From positions 149,588-213,587 of the forward strand of contig JALWVU010000073.1 in assembly GCA_027079305.1 (NCBI GenBank): a DNA stretch of 64,000 nucleotides, given 5' to 3'. This DNA comes from Aquificaceae bacterium (GTDB taxonomy: Bacteria > Aquificota > Aquificia > Aquificales > Aquificaceae). Positions 24,710 to 36,779 of this stretch are shown here, piece by piece. The notes below the pieces were generated by a model. The model had not been told where the DNA came from, searched no databases, and saw only the letters and a program-made list of their open reading frames with translations. The position numbers and the translations under genes are program-made. Within the stretch, counting starts at the first letter, position 1, and every line of letters begins with the position of its first letter.

Positions 24710-25504
24710 TCAAGTCCTCCTGTAGAAGAAGAACCTGTCCTCCTTGAAGGGCTCGAAGAGGTGGTAGAACTCCTTGCCGAGGATCTCCGTGGAGGAGAGA
24801 ACCAGGATACCTCCTTTCCTGAGGGAACTGCGCAGGTTCGAGAGGGCTATCTCCTTGGATTTTGTGTCGAAGTAGATGAGGACGTTCCTGCACAGAACCA
24901 CGTCGAACCTTCCCTTCAGGGACGCAAAGCTCTCTGGCTCTATCAGGTTCACCGATCTGAACTCCACCATCCTCTTTATGTCCTTCCTGATCTCCAGAAG
25001 GCCGTTCTCGACCGCAACGAACTCCCTGTATTCTTCTGGTATGTCCTTTATCTCGGAAGCTTTGTATACTCCCCTCCTCGCCTTCTCGAGGACCTCCTCG
25101 TTCACGTCCATCCCGACAACCTTCCCTGATATGTTCCTTCTCTTCATCATCATCGCCAGGGTGTAAGGCTCCTGTCCCGTGGAGCATCCCACGCTTCCCA
25201 TGTCCAGAAAGCTCCTTCCCTTCAGGACCACGTCGAAGAGAACCTCCAGCTGTTCCCTCTCCCTGAAGAACCTGGTCTCGGGAACGGTCATCAGGTTTAT
25301 GAGCTGTTTCCTCCTCTCGGGAGTCCGCATGAAGAAGGAGATTATCTCCTCTGGAGAGCTTGACTCGAGGCCCGTCTCCTTCAGGAGCCTTTCGAGCTTG
25401 TATTCGAGTATCTTCATCCTCTCATCTGGGTAGTAGTTCCCCGTGAGCTCGTAGATGAGTTTTCTTAAGAGCTCTATCAGCCTGCTTCGCTCTTCCGTCT
25501 TCAC
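24710..25504 (-). CDS. cheR: chemotaxis protein methyltransferase
   Basis: 264 residues starting with GTG. The N-terminal helical domain (about 1-75) leads to TVPETRFFREREQLEVL and the SAM-binding region FLDMGSVGCSTGQEPYTLAM near residue 100. CRNVLIYFDTKSKEIALSNL near 213 is the conserved CheR motif. CheR methylates glutamates of chemoreceptors, opposing CheB. There is no TPR extension. Sequence GSxGCSTGQE replaces the more common GCATGEE but keeps the glycine-rich loop. It shares a short AT-rich intergenic region with the divergent secA gene. Confidence 0.94.
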   Translation of the reverse strand: MKTEERSRLIELLRKLIYELTGNYYPDERMKILEYKLERLLKETGLESSSPEEIISFFMRTPERRKQLINLMTVPETRFFREREQLEVLFDVVLKGRSFLDMGSVGCSTGQEPYTLAMMMKRRNISGKVVGMDVNEEVLEKARRGVYKASEIKDIPEEYREFVAVENGLLEIRKDIKRMVEFRSVNLIEPESFASLKGRFDVVLCRNVLIYFDTKSKEIALSNLRSSLRKGGILVLSSTEILGKEFYHLFEPFKEDRFFFYRRT

Positions 25505-25560
25505 TCCGCTACCTTGCGCTTTTATTTTAAACTATTTACATTAGAGACTCGGAGCTTAAG

Positions 25561-28514
<2,954 letters not shown>

Positions 28515-28518
<4 letters not shown>

Positions 28519-29366
28519 GCACCGCCATCCTCCTCATATCCTGTCCCGATAGAAAAGGAATAGTAAAGGAGATAGCCAGCTTCATAGCGGACAACAATGG
28601 AAATATAATCCACTTCGACCAGCACATAGACCCTCAGAAGGGGATATTCTTCGCAAGGGTCGAGTGGGACATAAAGGACTTCCGAGTTCCAAGGGAAAGG
28701 ATAGAGGAGGCCTTCAGACCCACCGCGGAGCGCTTCTCGATGAGCTACTCCCTCTACTTCGGAGACTACAGGCAGAGGGTTGCCATCTTCGTCTCCAGGC
28801 AGGACCACTGCTTCTACGATCTGATGCAGAGGTTCAGGAGCGGAGAGCTCAAAGGGGAGGTGAAGCTCGTTATAAGCAACCACCCCGATCTCAAACCTAT
28901 AGCGGACTTCTTCGGAGTTCCCTACTACCACATACTCAAGACGAAGGAGAACAAGAGGGAAGCTGAGGAGAAGGAGCTGACCCTCCTGGAAGAGCACGGG
29001 ATAGACACTATAATCCTTGCCAGATACATGCAGATACTCTCCAAAGACTTTGTGGACAGGTTCAGGAACAAGATAATAAACATCCACCACTCCTTCCTCC
29101 CCGCCTTCCCGGGAGCCAAGCCCTACCACAGGGCCTACGAGAGGGGCGTGAAGATAATAGGGGCCACGAGCCACTACGTGACCGAGATCCTCGACGAGGG
29201 GCCCATAATAGAGCAGGACATAATAAGGGTCTCCCACAGGGACTCCCTCGAGGACTTCATAAGAAAGGGAAAGGATATAGAGAGGATAGTCCTTGCGAGG
29301 GCGGTCAAGTGGCATTTAGAATACAAGGTCCTCGTCTACGACAACAGGACGGTGGTCTTCGACTGA
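28515..29366 (+). CDS. purU: formyltetrahydrofolate deformylase
   Basis: 283 residues. An N-terminal ACT domain (AILLISCPDRKGIVKEI, then NIIHFDQHIDPQKGIFFARV) is followed by a formyltransferase-fold catalytic domain with VKLVISNHPDL, LARYMQILS, INIHHSFLPAFPGAKPYHRA and GATSHYVTEILDEGPIIEQD. These include the HHSFLP and catalytic Asp regions. PurU hydrolyses 10-formyl-THF to formate and THF, balancing one-carbon pools. It is translationally coupled to secA by ATGA and followed 10 nt later by the prenyltransferase gene, a three-gene operon with no obvious functional theme. Confidence 0.95.
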
Positions 29367-29376
29367 GGGTGCAGGG

Positions 29377-30228
29377 ATGGAAAAGATAAGGCGCTACGCG
29401 GAGCTTGTGAAGTTCGAGCACACTATATTCGCCCTCCCCTTCGCCCTCGCGAGCGTCCTGCTCCTTGCTAAGGACTTCCCCTCCTTCTGGAAGCTCCTTT
29501 GGATCCTGATAGCCCTCGTGAGCGCCAGGACCCTCGGGATGGCCCTAAACAGACTGATAGACGAGCCCTTCGACAGGCTGAACCCGAGGACAAAAAGCTG
29601 GCCCTTAGCCTCGGGCGCCTTATCCAGAGAGGATGTCAAGAGGCTGATAATCCTCTCGGGAGGGCTCTTCGTGATCAGCACCCTCTTCATAAACTTCCTT
29701 GCCTTCCTGCTGTCTCCCGTGGTTATCTTCCTGCTCTGGATCTACCCCTACTCCAAGAGGTTCACCTACTTTCCCCATCTCTTTTTAGGCCTCGTATACC
29801 TCCTGATACCTGTAGCTGTGGATGTAGCTCTTAACGCATCCGTTTCCCTGAACGCGGTAATTCTCGGAGTAGCCATGGCCTCATGGGTTGCTGGCTTCGA
29901 CATCCTATACTCCCTACAGGATTACGAGTTCGATAAGGAGCACAACCTGAGGTCCATACCGGTAAGGTTCGGAATAGAGAAAGCCCTTAAGTTTGCAAGA
30001 GGCTTCCACACAATCACCTTCTTTTCACTTCTCATTCTGGGCTTCAGGCATCCAGACCTTGGCTTTATCTACTTCCTCGGTCTTCTGCTTCTGAGCGCCT
30101 TTCTCGTCTACGAGCACAGGCTCATAAGGCCCGACGATCTTTCTAAAATAAACAAGGCCTTCTTTACGGTGAACGGATACATAAGCATTCTATTCTTCTT
30201 TACGGTTCTCCTGGATTACCTGTTATAG
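29377..30228 (+). CDS. mqnP: UbiA-family prenyltransferase, probably menaquinone MqnP
   Basis: 283 residues with about eight membrane segments. It carries the first Asp-rich motif NRLIDEPFDRLNPRTKSWP and the second Asp-rich motif SLQDYEFDKEHNLRSIP. The start YAELVKFEHTIFALPFALAS is typical of the compact UbiA proteins that prenylate the naphthoate intermediate of the futalosine pathway (MqnP). A 4-hydroxybenzoate transferase (UbiA) is the main alternative, but the presence of mqnE in this window favours MqnP. Active-site Asp residues face the cytoplasm and bind Mg-diphosphate. Its 3' end overlaps the convergent gene by 6 nt. Confidence 0.8.
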   Translation: MEKIRRYAELVKFEHTIFALPFALASVLLLAKDFPSFWKLLWILIALVSARTLGMALNRLIDEPFDRLNPRTKSWPLASGALSREDVKRLIILSGGLFVISTLFINFLAFLLSPVVIFLLWIYPYSKRFTYFPHLFLGLVYLLIPVAVDVALNASVSLNAVILGVAMASWVAGFDILYSLQDYEFDKEHNLRSIPVRFGIEKALKFARGFHTITFFSLLILGFRHPDLGFIYFLGLLLLSAFLVYEHRLIRPDDLSKINKAFFTVNGYISILFFFTVLLDYLL

Positions 30229-31104
30229 GTCGAAGAGCTTCTCTATGTCCGAAATCCTCCTTCTATACTCCTCGTGGGATATCTCCCCCTTCATTAGCAT
30301 ATCGGTCAGTATCTGGATCTCCTTTTCGATCTCCTTGAGTCTCTTGATCTTCTCCTCACCCCTGCCCGCGAGGATATTGTAAAGGAAGAACTCCTCTATC
30401 TCGAAGTGCTTGAGATGCTTCTTTATGGAGGGTATATCACCTTCCAGGATGAACTTCTTTATCTTCTCGAGCAGTTCAAACATCTCCTGGATCTCTCTTC
30501 TACGCTCCGCCTTAAGGAAAACCTGCCCCGTGTCGAGGATCTTGCCCACTATCATGTAGCTTTCCTCTGGAAGTCTGTAGAGCTCGAGGCTGATCTTAAT
30601 CCCCTCCAGCTCAAAGATGTCGTGCAGGATCTTCTCTTCGCCCAAGGGCCTCTTCTCCAGCTTCTCCCTTTCCACATACTCCTTAAAGGACATCCCCCCG
30701 AAGACCGCTATTATCTCCTTGCTGTATTCGTTGGCCAGGTTCCCCACGTTTATGGAAACGTAGCTGAGAAGATCCTTGTTTACGAAGTCGAACTTTATCT
30801 TGGTTCCAAGGGCTATGTCCACGAGGCCCTTCTCCAGTTCTATGTAAAAGCTACACATCTTTAGGGAAGAGTTCTCCATTAGGAGAAACCTCATCAGATC
30901 TTTATCGGGCTTAACTCTCAACACCACCGGAGAGTAAACGTTCAGGAAGATCTCCTCTCCCTCCACGAATACCTCCACGTTTATTACCGTGGATCCCCAG
31001 GGGACCAGAAACTCGTTGTTTTCTTTGTAGACTCTGATGGATCCAAAGATTTGGCTGAGGTATCTGTCTACGAGGAGGACAAAGCGCCCGAGTTTGTCTT
31101 CCAT
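30223..31104 (-). CDS. YbjN-like domain protein with SHOCT-type C-terminus
   Basis: 293 residues, no signal peptide or membrane segment. About residues 1-130 alternate beta strands in the pattern of the YbjN/type III chaperone fold (FLVPWGSTVINVEVFVEGEE, IFLNVYSPVVLRV, MCSFYIELEKGLVDIALG). The middle is helical and charged. The last 40 residues, ILTDMLMKGEISHEEYRRRI, match the short oligomerising SHOCT-like motif. No function can be assigned. TAAAAT lies 6 nt before the ATG, close to the fmt stop, so it may have its own leaderless promoter downstream of panC-fmt. Confidence 0.65.
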   Translation of the reverse strand: MEDKLGRFVLLVDRYLSQIFGSIRVYKENNEFLVPWGSTVINVEVFVEGEEIFLNVYSPVVLRVKPDKDLMRFLLMENSSLKMCSFYIELEKGLVDIALGTKIKFDFVNKDLLSYVSINVGNLANEYSKEIIAVFGGMSFKEYVEREKLEKRPLGEEKILHDIFELEGIKISLELYRLPEESYMIVGKILDTGQVFLKAERRREIQEMFELLEKIKKFILEGDIPSIKKHLKHFEIEEFFLYNILAGRGEEKIKRLKEIEKEIQILTDMLMKGEISHEEYRRRISDIEKLFDL

Positions 31105-31108
31105 GCTG

Positions 31109-32011
31109 TTATTTTAACAGCTCGCCCTTACTTACAGAGTAGCCTCTGAGAAACTCCTCCCTGCTCACCTTTCTGCCCTTGGGTGTGGTCAATTCAAGGA
31201 TTTCCACCGAACCTTCCCCGCAGGCGACCTCAAACCTTTCTGGGTCTATCACCTCTCCGGGTTCGCCGGATCCGTTGCTGACTCTTACCTTGAGTATCTT
31301 CAGCCTTTCACCCCTGAAGAAGGTGTAGGTGTTCGGGTAAAGTCCCCTAACCCTGTCCCTAACGCTCCGGGCAGGCGCCTTCCAGCAGATTCTCAGCTCC
31401 TCTTTCTGAATGGGAGGGGCGTAGGTGGCCTCCTCTTCATTTTGGGGAATCGGTGTGATCTTTCCCTCGAACCACATAGAGAGGGTCTTTACCAGCAGGT
31501 CAGCACCTTTTCTGGAGAGCTTTTCTGAGAGAGTTTCCAGATTGTCCTCCTCCTCTACGGGGATCTCCTCCTGCGATAGTATGTCCCCCGCGTCCATCCT
31601 CTCGTTCACGAGCATGACCGTGTTTCCAGTCGTCTCCTCGCCCGCCATAAGGGCCCTTTGGATGGGAGCTGCGCCCCTGTATTTAGGTAGGAGGGAAGCG
31701 TGCAGGTTTATCACCCTGTAGGGCGGGACCTCGAGTATCTCCCTCGGGAGGATCTTTCCGTAGGCGACAACCACTATGCAGTCGGGCTTTAAAGCTCTTA
31801 TCCTCTCCACAAAGTCCCTTATCCTCTCTGGCTGATGGACGGGAAGGCCAAGTTCCTGGGCAAGGATCTTTACGGGAGGGGGCCTCAGCTTCTTTCCCCT
31901 TCCCCCGGGTCTGTCGGGCTGGGTGATAACTCCTACGATCTCAAAGCTCTCGGAGAGCTTCTCCAAACTCGGGACCGCAAACTGGGGAGTCCCCATAAAG
32001 AGGATCCTCAT
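31109..32011 (-). CDS. fmt: methionyl-tRNA formyltransferase
   Basis: 300 residues. The catalytic domain has [17 protein letters not shown], the catalytic [25 protein letters not shown] region near residue 105 and [18 protein letters not shown]. The C-terminal OB-like tRNA-binding domain includes [23 protein letters not shown]. Fmt formylates the initiator Met-tRNA. Its ATG overlaps the panC stop (TGATG), so the two are coupled. The usual partner def (peptide deformylase) is not adjacent. Initiator formylation is relevant because many genes here seem to have leaderless messages. Confidence 0.97.
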   Translation of the reverse strand: MRILFMGTPQFAVPSLEKLSESFEIVGVITQPDRPGGRGKKLRPPPVKILAQELGLPVHQPERIRDFVERIRALKPDCIVVVAYGKILPREILEVPPYRVINLHASLLPKYRGAAPIQRALMAGEETTGNTVMLVNERMDAGDILSQEEIPVEEEDNLETLSEKLSRKGADLLVKTLSMWFEGKITPIPQNEEEATYAPPIQKEELRICWKAPARSVRDRVRGLYPNTYTFFRGERLKILKVRVSNGSGEPGEVIDPERFEVACGEGSVEILELTTPKGRKVSREEFLRGYSVSKGELLK

Positions 32012-32859
32012 CAGGAAACCTTCCAGTTATCTATAAGTCTCGTGTTTCCCACCCAGACAGCTACAAGTATCCTATCCCCCTTCTCTACCTCCTCCTTATG
32101 ATTGAGCTCGCTGTCCGTTATCTCTATGTAGTCTATCTTCTTAACGTGGGGGTGTGAGAGTATGAATCTTTCCATCACCTTCTTTATAACCTCGCTCCTT
32201 TTCTCCCCTTTGTTTATCATATCCTGAGCCAGTAGAAAGGATCTGTATATGGAAAGGGCGGATTCCCTTTCTTCCTTGGAGAGGTATACGTTCCTCGAGC
32301 TGTAGGCGAGGCCGTCCGGTTCCCTAACTATCGGAACTGGGACTATCTCCACGGGCAGGAGCAGATCCTTTACCATCCTCTCCACCAGCTTGAGCTGTTG
32401 GTAGTCCTTCTCGCCGAAGTATACCCTGTCCGGCTGGACAGCGTTGAGAAGTTTAAGAACTATGGTGGCAACACCCTTGAAGTGGCCAGGCCTGAATTTT
32501 CCTTCCAGTATGTCGCTGATACCCTTTACGTATACCTCAGTTCTGAACCCTCCCGGATACATCTCCTCATCCGTTGGAGCGAAAACCGCGTCCACTCCAA
32601 GCTCTTCACACACCGCCATGTCCCTGTCAAGGTCCCTCGGATACCTTTCGTAGTCCTCACCGGGCCCGAACTGAGTGGGATTTACGTAGATGCTCACTAC
32701 GGTCACATCGTTCTGCATCTTAGAGTTCTTTATGAGTGCCTTGTGCCCCTCGTGCAGGTAACCCATCGTAGGGACGAAGCCCACACTGTCCCTCTTCTCA
32801 CACCTGAGTCCGTGAAGAAAATTTCTGAGATCCTTAACTTTCCTAAAGAGGAGCGGCAC
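32011..32859 (-). CDS. panC: pantothenate synthetase
   Basis: 282 residues starting with GTG, with GGAGGT six bases upstream. Signature regions are [16 protein letters not shown] near residue 28 (the HxGH nucleotide site), [31 protein letters not shown] and [13 protein letters not shown]. The enzyme condenses pantoate and beta-alanine using ATP, a step toward coenzyme A. It shares a 44-nt divergent region with recO. No panB or panD was seen in the window. Confidence 0.97.
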   Translation of the reverse strand: MPLLFRKVKDLRNFLHGLRCEKRDSVGFVPTMGYLHEGHKALIKNSKMQNDVTVVSIYVNPTQFGPGEDYERYPRDLDRDMAVCEELGVDAVFAPTDEEMYPGGFRTEVYVKGISDILEGKFRPGHFKGVATIVLKLLNAVQPDRVYFGEKDYQQLKLVERMVKDLLLPVEIVPVPIVREPDGLAYSSRNVYLSKEERESALSIYRSFLLAQDMINKGEKRSEVIKKVMERFILSHPHVKKIDYIEITDSELNHKEEVEKGDRILVAVWVGNTRLIDNWKVS

Positions 32860-32903
32860 TCGAACACCTCCGGAACAAAGGAGGAAAGTATTATAAAGGA
32901 TCG

Positions 32904-33551
32904 ATGGGCCTCAAAACCAGGATACTCGTTCTTAAGAGGATAAGAGCCGGGGATCAGGATCTGCTCGCAAAGGTTTACGGACAGGAGGGATTGATAGATC
33001 TTCTCGTCAGGGATGGATTTCTTACCACAAACAGGTTCTTCGGTATTTTTGAACCTTTTAATCTCGTGGAGGTGGACCTAAGACAGAGAGGCGGTATAGC
33101 TGTTCCCGAAGATGTTCTTAAGGTGGAGAGGTTCTCCTATCTGTGCAGGGACTACCGGAGATACAGGTGGATGTGCTGGGTGTCTCTGTTCGCACTCAAA
33201 TACATAAGGTTCTACGACGAGAGATTGTTCTCGCTAACTCTGCGGGCCCTTCTCGCGGATCCGAGGGGAAGAGAAGGTCTATTCAGAATAAGGTTTAAGC
33301 TTGAGTTCCTTTCCCTGTCGGGCTTTGAGCCCAAGTTCATGAAGGAAGCTATTCCGAAGGGCAACGTCAGGATAAAGCTTTCGGATGGTAGTGTGGGTGA
33401 GGAGGGTGATGTGGAGATGAAGAGCACCTCTTTAAAAGAGCTTCTCAGGATAAAGAACCTGAAAAGCCTTAGGGGATTTAGAGCAAAGAAGGAGCATCTG
33501 GAAGAGATGGAGAAGCTTTTGGACCTCCTGATCGAGTATCACACCAAGTAA
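32904..33551 (+). CDS. recO: RecO-like DNA repair protein
   Basis: 215 residues. The N-terminal 75 residues read as an OB fold (KTRILVLKRIRAGDQDLLAKVYGQEG, LIDLLVRDGF, FEPFNLVEVDL), followed by a helical domain with KLEFLSLSGFEP, a RecO hallmark. The zinc-binding Cys set of some RecO proteins is absent. RecO loads RecA onto SSB-coated DNA; recJ and recA are in the same window. Assignment rests on fold pattern and the LEFLSLSGFEP motif and is not certain. TATTAT ends 9 nt before ATG 32904 and there is no well-placed ribosome site. Confidence 0.7.
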   Translation: MGLKTRILVLKRIRAGDQDLLAKVYGQEGLIDLLVRDGFLTTNRFFGIFEPFNLVEVDLRQRGGIAVPEDVLKVERFSYLCRDYRRYRWMCWVSLFALKYIRFYDERLFSLTLRALLADPRGREGLFRIRFKLEFLSLSGFEPKFMKEAIPKGNVRIKLSDGSVGEEGDVEMKSTSLKELLRIKNLKSLRGFRAKKEHLEEMEKLLDLLIEYHTK

Positions 33552-34162
33552 ACGAGTAAGCTGGCGAATATAGGAATAAGCAGGTTGTCGTCGAGCTTTG
33601 TGTCCACAGCCTCCAGAAGGGCACACAGGGCAGAAACCATAAGGGCGGTCCTGAGGTCCGTTATAAAACTCAAAACGAGGAAGCTTCCGAGGAAGAAGGC
33701 CAAGGACCCCTCCCAGCTCTTGGAGGTGTTGAAGAATATCTCACTCTTTCCAAAAAGCTTACCTATCAGGGTGGATAGGCTGTCCCCGACGCTGAGGACT
33801 AAAACTCCGAACAGGGAGAGCTTTCCAAAGAGCAGGAAGGACACAAATATGCCCAGGTTGGCGTAGAGAGCCTGAATGCCCGGCTTTTCCAGGTTCTTCT
33901 CCCTCTCCAGGTTGTCTATCAGCAAGCGAAAAAGCCCGTAAATAGGTTCTATCCTGAATACCACCGCAAGGTTAAGGGATATGACAAGGAGGAAAGATAG
34001 CAGAGTTAGAAGATGGGGGAAAAACAGTATGGGAACGAGCCAGAGGGATATCAAGACCAGGTGGAAGAGCTGTCTCCTTACCTCTAAGGAAATCTCCTCA
34101 GCCTCTGAGGATCTCCCTGATTCTCGAGTATACGTAGAACCTGACTTTGACGGTGTCCGCAT
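33539..34162 (-). CDS. diacylglycerol/polyprenol kinase-like CTP-dependent membrane protein (SEC59/DGK1 type)
   Basis: 207 residues with about six membrane segments after a polar N-terminus. The motif VLSVGDSLSTLIGKLFGK and the later KSWEGSLAFFLGSFL and CALLEAVDTKLDDNLLIP match the dolichol kinase, DGK1 and VTE5 kinase group, which is also related to CdsA. Members phosphorylate lipid alcohols with CTP, so a role in polyprenol or phytol/lipid recycling is likely. The only standard start, ATG 34162, makes a 65-nt overlap with the PilZ gene. The first 24 residues (SER/THR rich) look unlike the family, so a non-standard start further in is possible. Confidence 0.65.
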   Translation of the reverse strand: MRTPSKSGSTYTRESGRSSEAEEISLEVRRQLFHLVLISLWLVPILFFPHLLTLLSFLLVISLNLAVVFRIEPIYGLFRLLIDNLEREKNLEKPGIQALYANLGIFVSFLLFGKLSLFGVLVLSVGDSLSTLIGKLFGKSEIFFNTSKSWEGSLAFFLGSFLVLSFITDLRTALMVSALCALLEAVDTKLDDNLLIPIFASLLVYLV

Positions 34163-34703
34163 CGTCTATGAAGAGTTCAAAGCCCAGCTTTATCCTCCCT
34201 TCTGAGAGTTCCTGTATGTTTACCATCCGGGCGGTTCCCCCCACCTCCTCCGCCTCAACCGGAAAGTCTATGTGAACCTCCACGTCCCTGCCTATGTATT
34301 TGTCCACCTCCGAAGGGTTCTTGACTATTATGGAAAAGCCTCCCTCCGATATGTCCTCCACCTCGTGTTCAACTTCTTGCCCGTCCTCCTTTATGTATAA
34401 CCTCACCGGATGAACGTGGGAGGGTTTTACCCTCGCGCTCTTTCTGTCTCCCACCGGTTTCTCGGGGCTCAGGGATGGAAGCGTTACTATTATCTCCCCC
34501 TCGTTCTTGCCCACCACCTTTACGGGAAGGGCGAAAGTGGAATACCTTATGTGAACCTTCTTGCCTATTATGGCGAACCTGCTCAGGAGCGGTGTGGTGG
34601 AAAGTATTACCTTATCTCCTTCTACCCTCCTTATCTCCACCTTGGTGGTGAAGAAGAAGGTGTCTTCGAATATAAAGATCTCCGCTGTCCTATCCTGATT
34701 CAT
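34098..34703 (-). CDS. PilZ domain c-di-GMP-binding protein
   Basis: 201 residues. The N-terminal half is a beta-rich YcgR-N-like domain (KVEIRRVEGDKVILSTTPLL, KKVHIRYSTFALPVKVVG). The PilZ domain follows from about residue 85 with DRKSARVKPS (the RxxxR switch) and EVEDISEGGFSI (the D/NxSxxG motif), both needed for c-di-GMP binding. Such two-domain proteins adjust flagellar or pilus motility. In this window both pilT and a flagellar operon exist but lie far away. Its ATG overlaps the stop of murF by 4 nt, so it is read from the cell-wall gene transcript. Confidence 0.85.
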   Translation of the reverse strand: MNQDRTAEIFIFEDTFFFTTKVEIRRVEGDKVILSTTPLLSRFAIIGKKVHIRYSTFALPVKVVGKNEGEIIVTLPSLSPEKPVGDRKSARVKPSHVHPVRLYIKEDGQEVEHEVEDISEGGFSIIVKNPSEVDKYIGRDVEVHIDFPVEAEEVGGTARMVNIQELSEGRIKLGFELFIDDADTVKVRFYVYSRIREILRG

Positions 34704-36031
34704 ACCTTGAAGGCTCCCCTTACCTCCTCTATAAGGGTTTCCATCCTCATCCCCCTCGAACCTTTCAAAAGAATTATATTTTTATCCTTCAGCCATTTCA
34801 ACATTTCTTCAAAAACAGCTTTCTTATCCTTTGAATAAGCTCCCTTACCTCCTCTTCTAACAAGCTCCCGGTAAGAATGATAGGTTTCCTTCCCGTAGAA
34901 GATGGCAAAGTCTATGCCCATAGCTTTTATAAAGGCACCTACCTGGGCGTGGAGCCTCGAACTTTCCTCCCCGAGCTCAAGCATGTCCCCGAGAACTATG
35001 ATCCTCTTTGAAGAAGTTTTGAGCTGGGCGAGAGTCCTGATGGCGTTCCTTACGGAGGGAGGATTGGCGTTGTAGGTGTCGTCTATGAGGTAAAAGTCTT
35101 CGAACTTGAGGACGTTCATCCTCCCTTCGGGAGGTCTGAAGCTCTTCAAACTGCCTCCGAACTCCCTCCAGTCCATCCCGAGGGCTCTGAGGACTCCGAA
35201 GGCGGCGAGGGTGTTCTCCACCGCACCTAGACTCAGGACTGGCAGGAGGAGTTTCTCTCCTTTGAGGGTAAAGGCGGTCCCTTCAGGAGTAAGCTCCACT
35301 CTATCGGGTTTCAGCTCCCCTTCACCGAAGTAGATCACCCTATCGGGCGGAAGGCGGTAGTAGTCCCTCGCATAGTAAGGAAGGACCGCCCAGTCCTCTT
35401 CGGAGAAGCCGTGGAATATCTCCCCGTTCCCCTCTATGACGTCCTTCAGGGTTCCGAAGGTCTCAAGGTGCTCCTCTCCGAGGGCGGTTATGACCCTGAT
35501 CGAGGGGCGGGCGAGTCTGGTAAGCTTTAGAACCTCCCCTTTCCTGCTCGCCCCCAGCTCCAGGACCGCAAACTCGGCCTCCAGATCGAGGTTCGAGAGG
35601 ACCAGAGGTAGGCCTATCTGGGAGTTGAGGTTCCCCTCGCTCTTGAAGGTGCGGGCAACGGAGGAGAGGAAGTGGTGTATCAGATCCTTTGTGGTGGTCT
35701 TTCCCACAGAACCAGCTACGCCCACGACCTTGCCCCCGAAAGAGCTCCTTTTGTGCTCGGCTACCTTCCTGAGGGCCTCGAGGGAGTAGGGAACCTTCAC
35801 AAGGAACTTCCCTGGAAGGGGCTTCAGATCCCTCTCAGAAATGGCTCCGACAGCTCCCTTCTTAAAGGCGTCCCGTATAAAATCGTGGCCGTCATGCCTC
35901 TCCCCCTTCAGGGCCACGAAGACCTCCCCTTTCCCGATCCTTCTGCTGTCTATGGAAAAGCGCTCCGCTGAAAGGTTAGGATCCCCTAAGAGGACTCCTC
36001 CCGTTATCTTTGCAAGATCTTTTGCCCTCAT
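34700..36031 (-). CDS. murF: UDP-N-acetylmuramoyl-tripeptide--D-alanyl-D-alanine ligase
   Basis: 443 residues from ATG 36031 (MRAKDLAKITGG); upstream reading to 36151 lies over surE and is rejected. The N-terminal UDP-binding part has FSIDSRRIGKGEVFVALKGERHDGHDF, then the ATP loop GVAGSVGKTTTKDLI near residue 100, LGASRKGEVLKL, the Mur signature IDDTYNANPPSVRNAI and VLGDMLELGEES. MurF adds D-Ala-D-Ala to the peptidoglycan precursor that MraY then uses. The ATG overlaps the surE stop by 4 nt. Order in the operon: frr, TPR protein, surE, murF, PilZ protein, lipid kinase. Confidence 0.96.
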   Translation of the reverse strand: MRAKDLAKITGGVLLGDPNLSAERFSIDSRRIGKGEVFVALKGERHDGHDFIRDAFKKGAVGAISERDLKPLPGKFLVKVPYSLEALRKVAEHKRSSFGGKVVGVAGSVGKTTTKDLIHHFLSSVARTFKSEGNLNSQIGLPLVLSNLDLEAEFAVLELGASRKGEVLKLTRLARPSIRVITALGEEHLETFGTLKDVIEGNGEIFHGFSEEDWAVLPYYARDYYRLPPDRVIYFGEGELKPDRVELTPEGTAFTLKGEKLLLPVLSLGAVENTLAAFGVLRALGMDWREFGGSLKSFRPPEGRMNVLKFEDFYLIDDTYNANPPSVRNAIRTLAQLKTSSKRIIVLGDMLELGEESSRLHAQVGAFIKAMGIDFAIFYGKETYHSYRELVRRGGKGAYSKDKKAVFEEMLKWLKDKNIILLKGSRGMRMETLIEEVRGAFKV

Positions 36032-36777
36032 TCCTCGATGAATCTTATATCCTCCATAGCCCTGTAGTTGGTCAGGTCCAGCTGGAGGGGAGTTACCGAT
36101 ATATAGCCGTTGAGGACCGCCCAGTAGTCTGTCCTCTCCTCGGGGCTCCACCCGAACTCCTCCGCCGCTATCCAGTAAAGAGTTTCCCCGTATGGGGCGA
36201 GATACTTGAAGACCTTCTCCTTGTAGTCCCTCTTTCCCTGCCTGGTTATCTTTACTCCCCTTATCTCATCCGCTCTGAGGTTTGGAACGTTCACGTTAAG
36301 GTAGGTGTCCTCGGGCATGCCGCCTTCCAAGACTTTCTCCACTATCCTCCTGCAGGACTTGGCTATCTCCGAGAACATTATGTCCCCCCTGCCGAAGGCG
36401 GAGAAGGCAACGGAAGGTATCCCCAGTATTCTCCCCTCCATGGCTCCCGAGACCGTTCCCGAGTAGGTTATGTCCTCTCCCAGGTTCGGGCCCTCGTTTA
36501 TCCCTGCGCAGACCAGATCGGGCTTTTTGCCCTCGAGTATCACGTAGTATCCCAGGTGTATGCAGTCCGCGGGAGTCCCGTCCACAACGGTGTAGAAGTC
36601 CTCCTCCACCTTCCTGAGCCTGAGGGGCATGGTGAAGGTAAGGGAGTGACCCACACCGCTCAGGTTCCTGTCGGGGGCAACCACTACAACTCTTCCGAGG
36701 GGCTTCAGAGCCTCCCTCAGAGCCCTTATGCCTTCGGAGAAGTAGCCGTCGTCGTTGGTGAGGAGTATGGTGGGCAT
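36028..36777 (-). CDS. surE: 5'-nucleotidase SurE
   Basis: 249 residues. The start ILLTNDDGYFSEGIRAL carries the metal-binding DD pair, followed by VVAPDRNLSGVGHSLT, VDGTPADCIHLG and LVCAGINEGPNLGEDITYSGTVSGAMEG. All are hallmarks of SurE. The enzyme dephosphorylates nucleoside 5'- and 3'-monophosphates and polyphosphate and helps stationary-phase survival. The ATG is 2 nt downstream of the TPR gene and its stop overlaps murF, so it sits in the middle of a tightly coupled operon. The pcm partner common elsewhere is absent. Confidence 0.97.
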   Translation of the reverse strand: MPTILLTNDDGYFSEGIRALREALKPLGRVVVVAPDRNLSGVGHSLTFTMPLRLRKVEEDFYTVVDGTPADCIHLGYYVILEGKKPDLVCAGINEGPNLGEDITYSGTVSGAMEGRILGIPSVAFSAFGRGDIMFSEIAKSCRRIVEKVLEGGMPEDTYLNVNVPNLRADEIRGVKITRQGKRDYKEKVFKYLAPYGETLYWIAAEEFGWSPEERTDYWAVLNGYISVTPLQLDLTNYRAMEDIRFIEE

Positions 36778-36779
36778 AT

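Noticed and set aside
24708..25187. N-terminal extension of CheB
   Set aside because: Overlaps CheR out of frame and lacks any domain; the receiver domain starts at 24707.
36032..36151. N-terminal extension of MurF
   Set aside because: Lies over SurE in another frame; the MurF fold starts at MRAKDL.
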